Assembly: GCF_026914185.1 (NCBI RefSeq)
Contig: NC_070572.1
Span: 3,968,001 to 4,032,000 of the forward strand
DNA: 64,000 nt
Reading direction: 5' to 3'
Source: Puccinia triticina
Lineage: Eukaryota; Basidiomycota; Pucciniomycetes; Pucciniales; Pucciniaceae
Shown: in pieces, positions 10,912-21,949 of the stretch
Numbering within the stretch: position 1 is the first letter of the stretch
Layout of the letters: every line of letters begins with the position of its first letter
Made by a program: the position numbers and the translations under genes
The notes under the pieces: generated by a model
What the model saw: only the letters and a program-made list of their open reading frames with translations
What the model was told of the DNA's origin: nothing
Databases searched by the model: none

Positions 10912-12137
10912 ACAAAGATGGGATTTCAGCTTCCTCTTCATTCCAATGCACCCCAAAAACATAGAAAATCCTCACTTGTGTCATCCATTAGTACCAGCTG
11001 TTTTTTGTCAATTTCCTGTTTACATCTGGAGTCATGTCCTCAAGTACTCACTATGATTTCCTTGGTATATGAATTAATACCTTAGGCTTGACATATATCT
11101 TATTGTTTGTTCCATACTTTCCTTATGTACGCCTCCACTTTCACTACATAGATTTGTTCTGCGATATTTGCAACATGTTTCAGTCTCTTGTGTTGGACCT
11201 TCAGGGTGCAACCGGGTTGTGTTTGTGCCGAAAAACAAGGCTCCAGCCCGCCAGACAAATATCACGAGCCGCGGTGGGCAGACATTACCTGTTTGGGTAA
11301 CGCTGTCCGTCACATAACGAATTATGTTACGTTCTCCACCAGTTACCGATAGTCGGCGGCCTGGTACGATATCCGACTTTTTTTAAAAAAGAAAAAAGGA
11401 TAACGGAATACGAGTTACGATAGCGGGTAGCGCAACAGATGTTTCCATTAATGCCGAGTTACGGAAGTTATCCAAAGTCCAGCACGACACGCGAAGCATG
11501 TGACCTGAAATGCAATGTCCCTTGCGCAGCGACTGCGCAGTGACTGCGTCAGTGACTAATCCTACTCAGGTACAACAAACGTAAAACAAGATTTTTGGGG
11601 GGAAACTTTGTATCCAAAACACAAAATTCGCGGAATTTACATCGGCTTGATAGGGGCTCTCCGGTGTCCTCGCCGGACCATCATCGGTCGCGCCGCCTCG
11701 ATGGCCTTTTCACTTACCCCAGTTGTGGAGTGCTCAAGCGTTGATCAGTTCCAACTTTATTGCCAGCCTTACTTATACCACTCGGTGCACTTCCAGGGGA
11801 TGATGTCACATCTCCAAGCCCAAGACAATGGATTCCACAGGAAATTGGCTCGGAAGAAGCTTTCTCCTTGACAGAGCTTAGCGGGCATGTGTTAGCCTCG
11901 CCTTGATAGATTGCCAACTCTATGGGTATTCAAGTATCCAAAGTCTCAAAAACTTGACGGTTAATCAAAACAATCTGGACATCAAAGGAGATTCACTCTC
12001 AAAGTGAAAGGTCTGTTGCCCCAGAAAAACTGATAAATCAGACAAAAAAGTGGGAGGGATGTAAGGAAGGATAAAAGCACAACAGAACTATTCAAGTGAC
12101 CAGCTATCTTAATTTAACTTGTACAGCTCTGATTAAA
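10912..12137. other. Intergenic between the convergent secreted-protein genes
   Basis: This holds the shared 3' side of both genes. Short frames in either direction have no domain. Around 11290-11480 recurrent 'gttacg/tagcgg' blocks resemble the 'ctacgctac' repeat family in decayed form. No terminator signal can be assigned. Confidence 0.35.
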
Positions 12138-13847
12138 CTATTCATTGCGCACAATTTGAGTGCTGAGATTTTCAATGGAGCAGTAGAATATAGTGTTGAA
12201 GAAAGACTTGACAGTATCCATGCTCAACCTATCTCCTAAGATCTTAGCCACAAAATCTTGTCTGAAAGTTTGCAACCAAGCCCCAACCAATTTCCACATT
12301 GCTGGAGTCTTGCTCTGTGCTTTGGATTTCAGGACCAACTTGTTCAAGAGATACTCTCGTGATCTATTGCTGTCTTGTTTTTCTGGATTGAACAGGTTCT
12401 CTAAGACCAGGAAAGCTTCTTCTAATCCATCCATCCCGGAAAATCCTTCCTTCTCTTTTCTTTTGTCAGGAACAATGGAGTCAATCATCTCGACAAAAAC
12501 AAGGAAATTGATTATTGTGTCTCGAAGTTGCTCAGTTTTCACCAGTTCAATCTGGTCAATTGGGTGTAATATTCCAGGATTCATTGCCCAGTTAAGTTTT
12601 TTCTTCCAATGTGAATACCAAGCATGTCTGTGTTCCAAAAGTATCTTATGAGCAATTTCCATCCTTTTTCTTCCTGCTTTATTATCATTGTCATTAAAAC
12701 TAACTTCTTCATTTTTCAATATCTCATTGTCCCCTTCTCCAAAATCCTCATCATCTGGCTCATGCCAATTCACATGAGTATGATGTCTGACAATTTGATC
12801 TGGAGTCATGACCAACAGTTTAGTTCCTTTAACAGGATCCAATCGAGTTGGAATTTTGCCAATCAGCTCAATAATATTCGAGCGAAATCTCCGTTTGTTG
12901 GGTGTATGACTAGTGAAAGCATTCTCATCAAAAACCAATCTTCTCAATGCCTGAGATGCATTCCTAGCCATGTCAACACATTGACTGCCGAAGGATTCCT
13001 GGGTAGTCAGAATGATTGACGGAAATTCGGCGACACATTTCTTGGTGCCCGAGAATGCAAACCACGTGATCAGTTGACGATTTGAATCGTCGGGATGATC
13101 CAGGATTTCCGGGGCCCAAATAATACGTTTCTTTGGCGGCTTGATGATACTTGAAGTAGTGGAAGCACCGATGCTTGAGGTACTGGCTTGAAGGCTTGTA
13201 GTTCCGTGAGAGTCTGTGAAAGGAGTTCCAGCTGACGCTTGAGAAGCCGTCAAAACCTTTCGTGTTGATCTGGCTAGACGGTGAGGCCTCCAAGAACGCG
13301 GCAGGGGCTTCAGACGCGCCTCGTCCAAGGCATTTAATAACGGATCGTGAAATTTCCGCTTTCTATTTGGACCGTAAACGCTCTGGTTCAAGTCCAAGGA
13401 TCCTTCCGCCGGCAGAAGTGGGGATTGTGGGACAGACGGTAGCTGGCTTCCCGAGGGAACCATACCTGGATCGCATGATGCGGTTAACCACTGATTGACT
13501 GAACCGCTGCTTTGCGGATTCCCTCCGCCCGTGGTAATTAACGGGCTGCTAAAGACAGGCGGGCTTGAGAATCCTCCATGCGATTCAGCAGAAATGAGAA
13601 ATGGAATATCCAAATGCGTTTGTGGATAAGCTTCTTCTCTGGTGAAGCTGCAATGTGATTCGGGGTAATTTGGAGAACTGGCAGTCATGGGAGGCAAAGA
13701 TGACATTAACTGATCGATCTCTTCCGCTGTTGGGGGCTCCCAATGGATGATTGCATCAAAATCATATAGCCACTCGTCGTATCCATTGCATTTGATAATT
13801 GTCAGTGAAAACCATATCAGCAGATGGCCGATGCCCAGTCGCATCAC
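12138..13847 (-). CDS. Secreted protein with one copy of the same module (569 aa)
   Basis: Function unknown. Residues 1-22 form a likely signal peptide (LGIGHLLIWFSLTII core, ending KCNG). Residues 23-245 are Ser/Pro-rich and probably disordered, with a basic NRKRKF cluster at 161-166. From about 300 to the end it follows the landmarks of the 876-aa neighbour: RRLVFD at 302-307, NKRRF at 317-321, HAWYSHW at 408-414, FVEMIDSIV at 451-459, WKLVGAWLQ at 518-526 and VKSFFNTIF at 546-554. The acidic stretch at about 364-390 is not in the neighbour. The gene is intronless and convergent with the 876-aa gene, 1.2 kb away. The pattern suggests an ancient local duplication followed by inversion, or a larger dispersed family. 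Confidence 0.85.
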   Translation of the reverse strand: MMRLGIGHLLIWFSLTIIKCNGYDEWLYDFDAIIHWEPPTAEEIDQLMSSLPPMTASSPNYPESHCSFTREEAYPQTHLDIPFLISAESHGGFSSPPVFSSPLITTGGGNPQSSGSVNQWLTASCDPGMVPSGSQLPSVPQSPLLPAEGSLDLNQSVYGPNRKRKFHDPLLNALDEARLKPLPRSWRPHRLARSTRKVLTASQASAGTPFTDSHGTTSLQASTSSIGASTTSSIIKPPKKRIIWAPEILDHPDDSNRQLITWFAFSGTKKCVAEFPSIILTTQESFGSQCVDMARNASQALRRLVFDENAFTSHTPNKRRFRSNIIELIGKIPTRLDPVKGTKLLVMTPDQIVRHHTHVNWHEPDDEDFGEGDNEILKNEEVSFNDNDNKAGRKRMEIAHKILLEHRHAWYSHWKKKLNWAMNPGILHPIDQIELVKTEQLRDTIINFLVFVEMIDSIVPDKRKEKEGFSGMDGLEEAFLVLENLFNPEKQDSNRSREYLLNKLVLKSKAQSKTPAMWKLVGAWLQTFRQDFVAKILGDRLSMDTVKSFFNTIFYCSIENLSTQIVRNE

Positions 13848-15093
13848 TAATCAAGAGCTATTGATGGATTATGATGGTCAAAGTGTGGGTCAATCCTATG
13901 TGTTATTTTTGGAGGCAGATATCTAAGACTGGAGTGTAGCCTGTTCTCCGGTAGTTAATGACCACTGTTGGGGGCAAACACATGATGAGAGGCTGGCTCT
14001 TAACTCGACAGTCATGAGGAACTTCAGCCGGCCACCTTGCTCAGTTGTATGTCGATCAAGAATTTGAAACGCTGGCCCGGCTCAGCTGGGGCCCTGGACC
14101 GTCTGGAGTCTGGACGAAGCTCCGCTATACAAGTTTCCCCAGGTGGCGTAGTGATTCCCATCATAATTTTGAAGTACAAAATTTGCACCCCCCCCCCCCT
14201 CTCTGTTTCGTACATGGGGGATGATGTCTCTCGCACTTGACCTGGCCAAGCCATTGACCAGTCTATTCCTGGCTGTGCCGTTGTGGTATGTAGGTGGTTG
14301 GGACATGAAGTGATACAGGCGATGAGGCGAGCTGAAACCTGTCGTTGGCTCTAGACATCCAGTCGAGAAACGTGCCGACAGACACCTCTGTTCGGAAGAC
14401 ACCGGCGAGTCTAGGGATGGATCGTATTGTACCTGCCAAACTTAATCGAGTCATACTTCGACTTCGAGGGGGCATGCCTCCCCGTAGAAACCTCCCGAGT
14501 TGAACTCGGCGACTAGGCGCAGAGCAACAGGAGTGTGTCTAGTCCAGGATCGGCAGGAGAGTCTGGGTCAAATCGACTTAAGTTCGGGTACACCGCGTTC
14601 TTCAGCTCTGTGTTAACCATTTTTTCACTTTTTTTTTTGTTGAGCTGTTTTCAATCCAAGTGACACTCGGAGGATTGTTGTCTCGGTAGATCCCTCAGTA
14701 CCCCTATGAAACCAGGAACAAAGGAGCAGGATTTATATGTAGGTTCAACATTCGCAAGAAAAACAAAATCGAGTTAGCATGTACCGGAACATCAATAGTC
14801 AATGAAATGTTGAATGACATCTAACGGGCATAGGAACTTGACTGCAGCCTAGGTAATGTGAGATGGATTCCGTTCGCAGCCTTGAAGGATCGGTGTGAGG
14901 ATTATAATGGGGCACTGAACACATGATCATGCGCGGGATTTTTGTCTACACATTTTTCTGCCTTCTCAAGCGTTTAGGTGTGCAGGATGAAACTCAGGAA
15001 AAGAGGACTAGAAGCTGCATGTGTGCCAACGCTCTAGGTATTAGACATCGACGTAGCATTTGTATGTATCCGCAGTTGGGGATCGTCGACAGG
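13848..15093. other. Intergenic between secreted gene and POP7
   Basis: No gene recognised. Overlapping frames at 14.0-14.5 kb occur on both strands with low-complexity translations and no domain. A C homopolymer lies at about 14190-14200. The downstream region of POP7 is at the right edge. Confidence 0.35.
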
Positions 15094-15801
15094 TTAGCGT
15101 TTGATGGACAGGCTGATTTCGATCGAGGCCTGGTTTCGAGTTTGGTAGATGAGTTCGGGGTCTGCGATCTGTGAGAGGGAATGGGAACTTGTCAATCGAG
15201 CCAATTCAGGAGAGAGAGAGAGAGAGAAGAGACTTACATTTGAGGATTTGGGCGTGAGCTCGTCGCCTACAACGACTGTGCCGGTGGAGAGGGCTCTGTG
15301 CAGGACGGCGGGGCTGGCGAGATTGAGGTTGGACTCGACGGCCATTGCGAGGGAGAAGGCCATGGAGAGGGCGCAGCCCATTGCGCGAAGGAGGAGTGGG
15401 CCGGCGGCAGGCTTGCGGAGATGAGCGAGTGCACGTTTGAGGTAGACGCTGAAGGGCGTCTTGCGCGAGATGGTGAGCACGAGGCCCTGGTCGGTGCCAG
15501 TTGGCAGTGGGTTCCGTGGGCGGGCTAGTCGGTGTCCGGAGACGGTCGTCGGGGACGGCTGGATGGCCTGGTTGGGTACGAGCTGGCCGAGTTTCCTGAT
15601 GGTGCCCCTCTGTTTCCGGCCATCCTGCTTCGTGGCGACTGCCGCGGAGCGTATCTGGGGGATGCTGACCTGGGAGAGTAGGTCGTCGATGGTCTGCTGG
15701 AGTTCCTCGGTGTTGGTGTTGGTGGTTTCCTGGGCTGGTGGGGGTGGTTGGGCTGAGGCTGCTGGCTGGGAGCGGATGAGGTGTGCGTGCGACCTGGCCA
15801 T
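15094..15801 (-). CDS. POP7: RNase P/MRP subunit Pop7 (Rpp20-like)
   Basis: Pop7 is an Alba-fold protein that pairs with Pop6 on the RNA of RNase P and RNase MRP in the nucleus (tRNA 5' maturation, pre-rRNA processing). After a polar N-terminus, the family pattern is clear: LVLTISRKTPFSVYLKRALA near 109-128 (SRKTPF is the family signature), an AMGCALSMAFSLAMAVE helix at about 141-157 matching the 'GLGAAISRAINLAL' position, STGTVVVGDEL, and the ending YQTRNQASIEISL. There is one probable intron, 15169-15237 (gtaagt...cacag on the minus strand), which is 69 nt, has no stop and keeps frame. Spliced, the protein is 212 aa; unspliced, 235 aa. The family matches on both sides of it support splicing. 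It is divergent from HIS6, 93 bp away. Confidence 0.8.
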   Translation of the reverse strand: MARSHAHLIRSQPAASAQPPPPAQETTNTNTEELQQTIDDLLSQVSIPQIRSAAVATKQDGRKQRGTIRKLGQLVPNQAIQPSPTTVSGHRLARPRNPLPTGTDQGLVLTISRKTPFSVYLKRALAHLRKPAAGPLLLRAMGCALSMAFSLAMAVESNLNLASPAVLHRALSTGTVVVGDELTPKSSNVSLFSLSLSPELARLTSSHSLSQIADPELIYQTRNQASIEISLSIKR

Positions 15802-15894
15802 CTCCTGGCTTTTTTCTTTCTTTTTCTTTTTCTTTTTTTTTTTTTTTTTTTCACCCCGCTTTGACTACTTCGACCCAACAAGCCCCCGCACAGG
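15802..15894. promoter_or_regulatory. Shared bidirectional POP7/HIS6 promoter
   Basis: Only 93 bp separate the two start codons, which face away from each other. The interval holds a pyrimidine tract of about 45 bases on the plus strand (interrupted T runs, 15811-15851). Such tracts are common in fungal divergent promoters; co-regulation is an inference. Confidence 0.6.
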
Positions 15895-17219
15895 ATGACC
15901 CTCTTCCGAGCCTGCCTCGATCTCCACGCCGGCCAAGTTGAGCACCACCACCTCTTTCCTCCCCACCATAGCTCATCCGATTCTTCCCCAGGTCAAGCAG
16001 ATCGTCGGGGGCTCATTGGACCTGCGCGAACCGGACAAGCTCAAGACCAACTTCGAATCATCGTTCGTTCGCTCATCCTCCAAGAAGAAAGACGCACACA
16101 TACTCATCAGCTTGTTTTTCGGTAGACAGCCGATCGAATATTACACCGACCTGTACAGAAAACACCAGCTCACGGGCACCCATCTGATCAAACTAGGCCC
16201 AGCAAACGACGAGGTTGCCCGGCGAGCACTAGAATCATGGCCGGGCCAGATCCAGGTCGGCGGAGGGATCAACCTGGAAAACGCACAGCAGTGGATCGAC
16301 GCCGGCGCATCAAAGGTTTATCTCCCAAACTCAAACCCATCCCCACCCCGGCGCCTGTCCTGACCAAGCAACCCCCGATTCGTCCACACAGGTCATCGTC
16401 ACTTCTTACCTATTCCCAGACCAGAAACTGGACGCCGATAGGCTCCGGAAGCTGACCGAACGGATCGGCAAAAACCAACTGGTCATCGACTTGAGGTACC
16501 AAGACATCCAAACTCAAAAAAAAAAAAAAAAACACTCTCTCTGCATTTTACATGGCTGATCCGCGTGCCTCTTTATTTGCGCACCAGCTGCAAACGCGTA
16601 GGCCCGTCTTGGATGGTGGCCATGAACCAATGGACGACTCTCACGGACACCCAAGTCAATCAAGGTATTGCCACCCTCCTTTCTCTTTTCCTTCCGGTTG
16701 ATAATAACGATTGTGTTTGGGATTGGTAAAAAAAATAGAGACACTAGACGAGCTGAGCGAGTCGTGTTCGGAGTTCCTAGTCCATGCGGCAGATTACGAA
16801 GGCTTGTGTCAAGGCATCGACACCGAACTCATCCAACGTTCGCCCCTCACTCTATCTCCACATAGACTCGGTCAAAACCGGCTGAAACGACTTGCTAACC
16901 CTTTCTGATTGAATTTGTGATTGTATATAGGTCTTGGTGAGTGGGCAAACATCCCGGTCACCTATGCCGGCGGCGCCAAGGCCGCCTCCGACCTTGCACT
17001 GGTGGACTCGCTCTCGAACGGAAGGGTCGACCTGACCTTCGGCAGGTCTGTCCTCTCTCTCTCTCACTCCCCATTCTCTTTGCCTTCCTGAATCCCTTTT
17101 CATTTTCCATTCACAAAACAAACAGCTCGTTGGATATCTTCGGCGGGAAATTGGTCGCGTTCGACGACCTTGTCAAGTGGAATCATCTGCAAAAGACAAA
17201 AATAACAACGGCGACCTAA
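15895..17219 (+). CDS. HIS6: HIS6: ProFAR isomerase (EC 5.3.1.16), histidine biosynthesis
   Basis: The enzyme (HisA/HIS6, TIM barrel) converts ProFAR to PRFAR, the fourth step of histidine synthesis, in the cytosol. Eight exons give 263 aa: 15895-15936, 15992-16062, 16126-16315, 16392-16495, 16588-16664, 16739-16837, 16931-17045 and 17126-17219; lengths total 792 nt. Family matches run throughout: [15 protein letters not shown] at the N-terminus with the conserved Asp9, [17 protein letters not shown] with the glycine-rich phosphate loop, [41 protein letters not shown] and [12 protein letters not shown] near the end. Length matches the yeast enzyme (261 aa). All introns are GT-AG and 54-93 nt. 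Nothing appears broken. Confidence 0.93.
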
Positions 17220-18058
17220 AGAAGGCAGAAAAAAACAAACTGACTCTTCTCTTTATTCCCGATGGATCTGCAATGAAAATTGGATTCTACCTCCTGTGCG
17301 GGACATGCCCGCGATCACGTCCTAGAGGAGATATCTCGCCGGAGTTTTTGTAGCACGTTGAATAAATATATCAATCAATAGCTCCTGAAAGAGAATTGAT
17401 TGGCTGAGAGTCGCAAGACACCACATGAATCCCTCGTGTTGACTATCCATGCCCGGCTCACTTATGCCTTCGCCTGATCCACCCAACAATAAATGACATG
17501 CTTAGACTAGAAGATGTCAACCTTGGGGTTCTCAAAGCTCAAACATAGGAACTTGTCATGTTGTGGCATACTGCCATAAATAACTTTTTGGCAGACAAAT
17601 ATACAGATTGGAGCAGCAGGTATCTGATAGCCCCTGCAAAATAGGCTCTATGTTTCCAGGAAATACAACAAGAGTCAAAGTGGGGTGCCAGAAGCGATCA
17701 AGTTGCTAAACCCTTAATTTATCTGTCTCGAATCACCAAGCTGTGAAACTTTGGTACCAGGAATCAACGAACGAAATGCATGATGTTTTTCTAAGTACGA
17801 AGTTTGGCTCAATGGGGTCCCACTCTCAGCTTCGGTTTTGAAACGTACTACTGCCACAACTACGAAGAAGGTCCACTGAGGGTATGATGGGCACTATCAC
17901 ATCGGAACGTGGACTCCGGAGGCACCACGGAGAAACTGTTGATTCTCATCGGGCGAACAACTCTCACAACCCGGTCGAAAACCGGAGAAACAACTCCCAA
18001 ATACGTCAATCCCAACCATATTGGAAGGAGTCTGGCTCTGAAAGCTTTCCTCTGGTTT
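17220..18058. other. Intergenic, downstream of HIS6
   Basis: 3' side of HIS6 followed by sequence with no recognised gene. A 95-aa minus-strand frame at 17860-18147 covers the J-protein exon relic described at 18059-18126; outside that part it has no family resemblance. Confidence 0.35.
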
Positions 18059-18126
18059 TTATCAACCAGTTGGACCATCAATGATTTAGATTCCGGGTCG
18101 GAATCAACCGAGTAAGCTAGGTTGGT
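18059..18126 (-). pseudogene. Relic of the last exon of a TPR/J-domain gene
   Basis: The minus strand reads LAYSVDSDPESKS, then out-of-frame sequence aligning with the 3' end of the paralogue's last exon at 21111-21179 (LAHSVLSDPESK...). About 68 nt align with one single-nucleotide gap. It is isolated and inverted relative to the nearby paralogue, so it is a duplicated fragment and not a gene. Confidence 0.65.
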
Positions 18127-19018
18127 CTTCATGTCCAAAAAGAACAATCAACAACTGCTCTACTTTCTTTGTTTTTACAATGCGGACGGATTGGCGAATC
18201 GGTACACGCTTTGCCAACTGCTGGACAAAGCAGCCGTAGGAGGAGGCACGCTCTGCACCAACTGGCCCGGCGAACTCACAGGTTCCTCCTCGGAGGGACT
18301 CTGGCTGGGTAGGAAGAGTCCTGGATTTGATCGGCTGCAGTCTGCACCGAGGGGGATTGCACCTACCCGGCGAAGAGGAGCCCTCGTCGGTCCATCGGCC
18401 CAAAGTGTACATACCTTACCTACCCACCAAAGAGATGCCTCATCAGCCTGTTGGGGTAGAGTTCAGATCGACATGTGGACTAGAAATCACTCCAGCTTCT
18501 GGTTAGTCCAGTTTGCAAATTCTGGTAGACAAGGAAAGATATAATCAGCTTGGTGCTGTTTGGTGTATAGAAATATCGATCTTTCTGGTAGACGTGCGTA
18601 GGTACATAAATGGTGGATAGGTGAATCAAAGACATCATGCTGGCAGTACCCAAGCTTGCCCCCATCCTCGTCTACAGCTAGTTGAAACCATCTTCTTTTG
18701 TCAAATCAGCCCAAGATGGGAATACCTCATTCCAAACGTTTGCTCACTCAAGCTGCTCATGATAGGAACCTAAGCGGTTTATTAACAACTTCTTCATCTC
18801 TCGATAACAAACGAATGCCGGAATGCCAACTGGGCGCGTTAGGCAACAGACATCGCCATGATGGTAATGCGCACTTTCACCGGGGGGAGTATCGAGTCAG
18901 TCTTTCTCCTTATAAATATTTCAGATGTTGCCGATGGATCAGATAAACGGACTGGATGTGTGCCTCATGAGTCATACATACCAATCCCGTCTGCTTTTTT
19001 TTTGTTGACAATTCACAG
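18127..19018. repeat. Upstream arm of a segmental duplication; possible first exon not proven
   Basis: From about 18.2 kb this region is similar to about 21.95-22.75 kb (for example the block starting cagcccaagatgggaatacc at 18709 against caagcccaagatggggatac at 22449). A frame at 18698 or 18713 (MGIPHSKRLLTQAAHDRNL) is conserved in both copies but ends at a stop in the second. It could be a replacement first exon of the gene that follows, but no splice link is convincing. Confidence 0.5.
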
Positions 19019-21179
19019 CGTGCAATCCATTGTTATAACATGGCCATCAAGTGCTATCCATCGGAACGGCTTCATCGTCACCCGGGTTATTCAAGCTCAT
19101 TGGCCAACAGGGCATCGGCATACATGTCGATAGGCCAATTCCATTCTGCGGCAAACGATCTGGAGGAAGCAATCGGAGCAATCGACCCTGACGGGTTCGT
19201 CACCATCACTCAAGACACCCGAGCGACCTTGATCAAGTATGTCTTGCGTCTTGTGCGCTGCTATCTGGCTCTACTAGATGGCCCGCATGCCACCTCTAAA
19301 CTCGAAATCATCCAGCGCCTCGACGATTCAGGCGTCCACTCCCCTCCACCTAATGGTCCGCAGCGCAGTGAATACACGCGCACCAAGTTCTTGACCGGAC
19401 TCGAAAAAAGAATCAACAGTGCTCGCTCGAATGAACTCTGGCAGGAAGCCTTAGATATCATTCAGCTACTAGAACAGGAAATCGTTGGATGGGGATTCCA
19501 ATTCAACCTCGCTTGTCTTCCCGGTTTGTGGACCTGCTGGAAGGCAGAATCACTAGCTCGTCTGGGGAAACCTGTCGAGGCTGACGAAGTACTGGCCCAG
19601 TGTGCTGGGGCTGAGCAATATCTTAACAAGCAAGTACCCCACGCCGATTTTCATGATCTCTAAAACAGAGGAGACTGATGACCATCACTGCGAACCAATT
19701 TCGCTTTTTTTTCTCTCTCTTTTGGTTGACTTCTTCTTGATTTCATCTCTCAGCTTGATTGCGTGTCCCTCTATGGAAATCGAGTTTAAGTTGACTAAAG
19801 CTTGGGTTGCTGTGGCGCGAGCTGACCTGCGTGGAGCCCAAGATATGCTTTCGGAAGTTTGGACTCGTGTTCCTTCAGATACTCCATCAGCATGGTATTT
19901 TCCTTCTTTGCATTTCACCGTACCTCACTATGTCTAATTATGTACTGAGTCATGACTTACTGACCAAATGATTTGTTTTTTCTTCTTCCGTCAGTCGTTT
20001 GTCAAGCTTTTTAAAACCATTAGAGTCTGCACTGAGCAAACTCAAAAGCACTTGTTCTCAGTCAGGCTGCCATTCAGCCCTAGAACAGGCCAGGGAATTA
20101 CTCACGAGGCTCAACGAGCCTATTCTGACTACCATCCGTATAAGGGTCGAAGTCATGAGGTGTGAAATACTAACAATGGTTCGTTATTTTATTTCAAGTT
20201 ATTCATCCGTTTGTCTATGCGTGAAGACAGAATCGCAATCACCTGATCCCGTTCCATTCCTACTTTTTTCTATTCTTTCGCCCCCTAAAGCTGTGCTTGA
20301 GGGATCCCTCGGACTCAGGACGGTTTCAGTTGTGCCATCAAATCATAAAACACAACAGGCTCTTGCACAAGCGCTTGAACTTTACCGACTCCAAGTCAGT
20401 AGTGTACGAGCCCCACCGGGTCTATCTGGTTAGATCCTTACTCGCTCAGGCCTACTCGATGAAGAAATGCCTTCATGACGATTGGAGATCCACCTTCATA
20501 ACCATCTCTGATCTGATCCGCTTGTGGCCGGACTTGGACATCCCTGGCAAACAAACACTCCTGGAATGTGGAACTCTTCTTCACTTATGCCCCGACATCA
20601 ATCTTTCTCAATCCTCCAGTTCGCCCTTCAACAACTCCCACCCTCATTCTTCCCAGACCCCTTCATCTGGAACAGCCAACAACTTTAACCAACCAACTGC
20701 AGATTTGTCGGACCCAAAAGGCTACTACCGGGTAAGCAGTATTGCATAGTTTATCTTGTTTCTTGTTTCTTGACCATTCTGATGCCATTAATTCTGATAC
20801 TATTCATGTTTTTTCTCTCTGGCTTTTTTGGGTTCATAATTTGGATTTTATTTGGGATCTTGTGGCCTGGATGTTGGTGTCCTCAGACTCTGGGACTTCA
20901 AAGAAGTGCTTCAATGTCCGAAATCAAGAGCGCTTTCCGGAAATTAAGTCTAATTCATCATCCTGATAAAGGAGGCCGCACCAACTTATTCCAAGCCGTG
21001 AGTCTTTGCTTTGTCTCACCTCATTCCTCCGAAAAGTAAATAAAAATGAAACAAAAAAAATGTAATGAAGCGATATGATACCAACCATTGATTGCACTTG
21101 TTGGATACAGATCAGCCTGGCTCATTCGGTTCTTTCTGATCCGGAATCGAAATTAAAGTACGATCAAACTGGTCGATAA
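19019..21179 (+). CDS. TPR/J-domain co-chaperone paralogue, 5' exon not found
   Basis: Six exons keep one open frame: 19019-19599, 19754-19894, 19995-20178, 20291-20731, 20887-20997 and 21111-21179 (about 508 aa from the first exon seen). Three of them (184, 111 and 69 nt) have exactly the lengths of the matching exons of the complete gene at 24253-27119, with the same phases. The protein has TPR-like helices (RAIHCYNMAIK..., ANRASAYMSIGQFHSAANDLEEAI) and a C-terminal J domain (DPKGYYR, then an HHPDKGG exon) with an intact HPD motif, which stimulates HSP70 ATPase. The long disordered N-terminus and the GNTYYLSKNYE helix of the complete gene are missing. It may start at the ATG at 19040, use an unrecognised upstream exon, or be a 5'-truncated copy. 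The open frame across all six exons suggests it is, or recently was, under selection. Confidence 0.7.
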
Positions 21180-21949
21180 ACCAAACGCAACAAACCCACA
21201 CAGACTCTCTTCCTTTCGCCTTTTCAATACACAAGCCCATAATCTAATATGTAACATTAACCATCTTGGATGCGCGCAGGACATTGCTATACTTAAGATA
21301 AAATTCCCAATTCACTTGCCTATGCGCTTTTTATTTGTTGGTCCGTCGTCTGGACATAATTCAGTCTTGATTATTGGGCCGTTAGTATTGCCTGTTCTAT
21401 CACGACAGGTAAAGTAAATGCTTCGGCGTGGACTGATAATAACAAATCATATCAGTGTCAAGTATGATGTAGCCATGGCAGAAATTAACTGCTTGGATAG
21501 ACTTTGTCCGACGCGTTCTGCAATTCCCTGGGCCCGGGCTGCCAACTCATCGGACACAGTCTGTCTGACAACTGGTCCAACAAAGTTTTCCGAGCGGACA
21601 GTTTATGCAGTGAGCTGGCCAGCACGCTTCTGCTGTCCGGCGTTGCATGCCATAATTGCGTTTCCAGTTCAATATGCCCGCAATGTTGTGTCATTTATCG
21701 TCTTGTGGGTCAAGCCTGGTGTAGCTGACAATAGTGAATCCCGGCGTGATGGACAAGGCGGAGTTGTCATCAATTCTCTTCAAACAGTTTTGTGTAAAGT
21801 ATGCCTCGCTAGGTCAGACAAACACAAACGCCGGCAAGTGCATCAGCTATTTTATCATAATCACATCTAGGATCTTTATTGAGCACCACCCAAAGTTGCT
21901 CAATGTGCCGCAATTGTTCCAGGGCGTCATGTCATGGTTTCATGGACTG
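21180..21949. other. Intergenic between TPR/J copies
   Basis: No domain in any frame. The 150-aa plus-strand frame at 21418-21870 overlaps other open frames in all directions and has no recognisable fold. The start of the duplicated block is somewhere near 21950. Confidence 0.35.

Noticed and set aside
14024..14475. Overlapping frames of 67-106 aa on both strands
   Set aside because: Mutually overlapping, low-complexity, without start context or homology.
15461..15898. 145-aa plus-strand frame antisense to POP7
   Set aside because: Shadow of the POP7 coding strand; the minus-strand translation has clear family motifs and this one has none.
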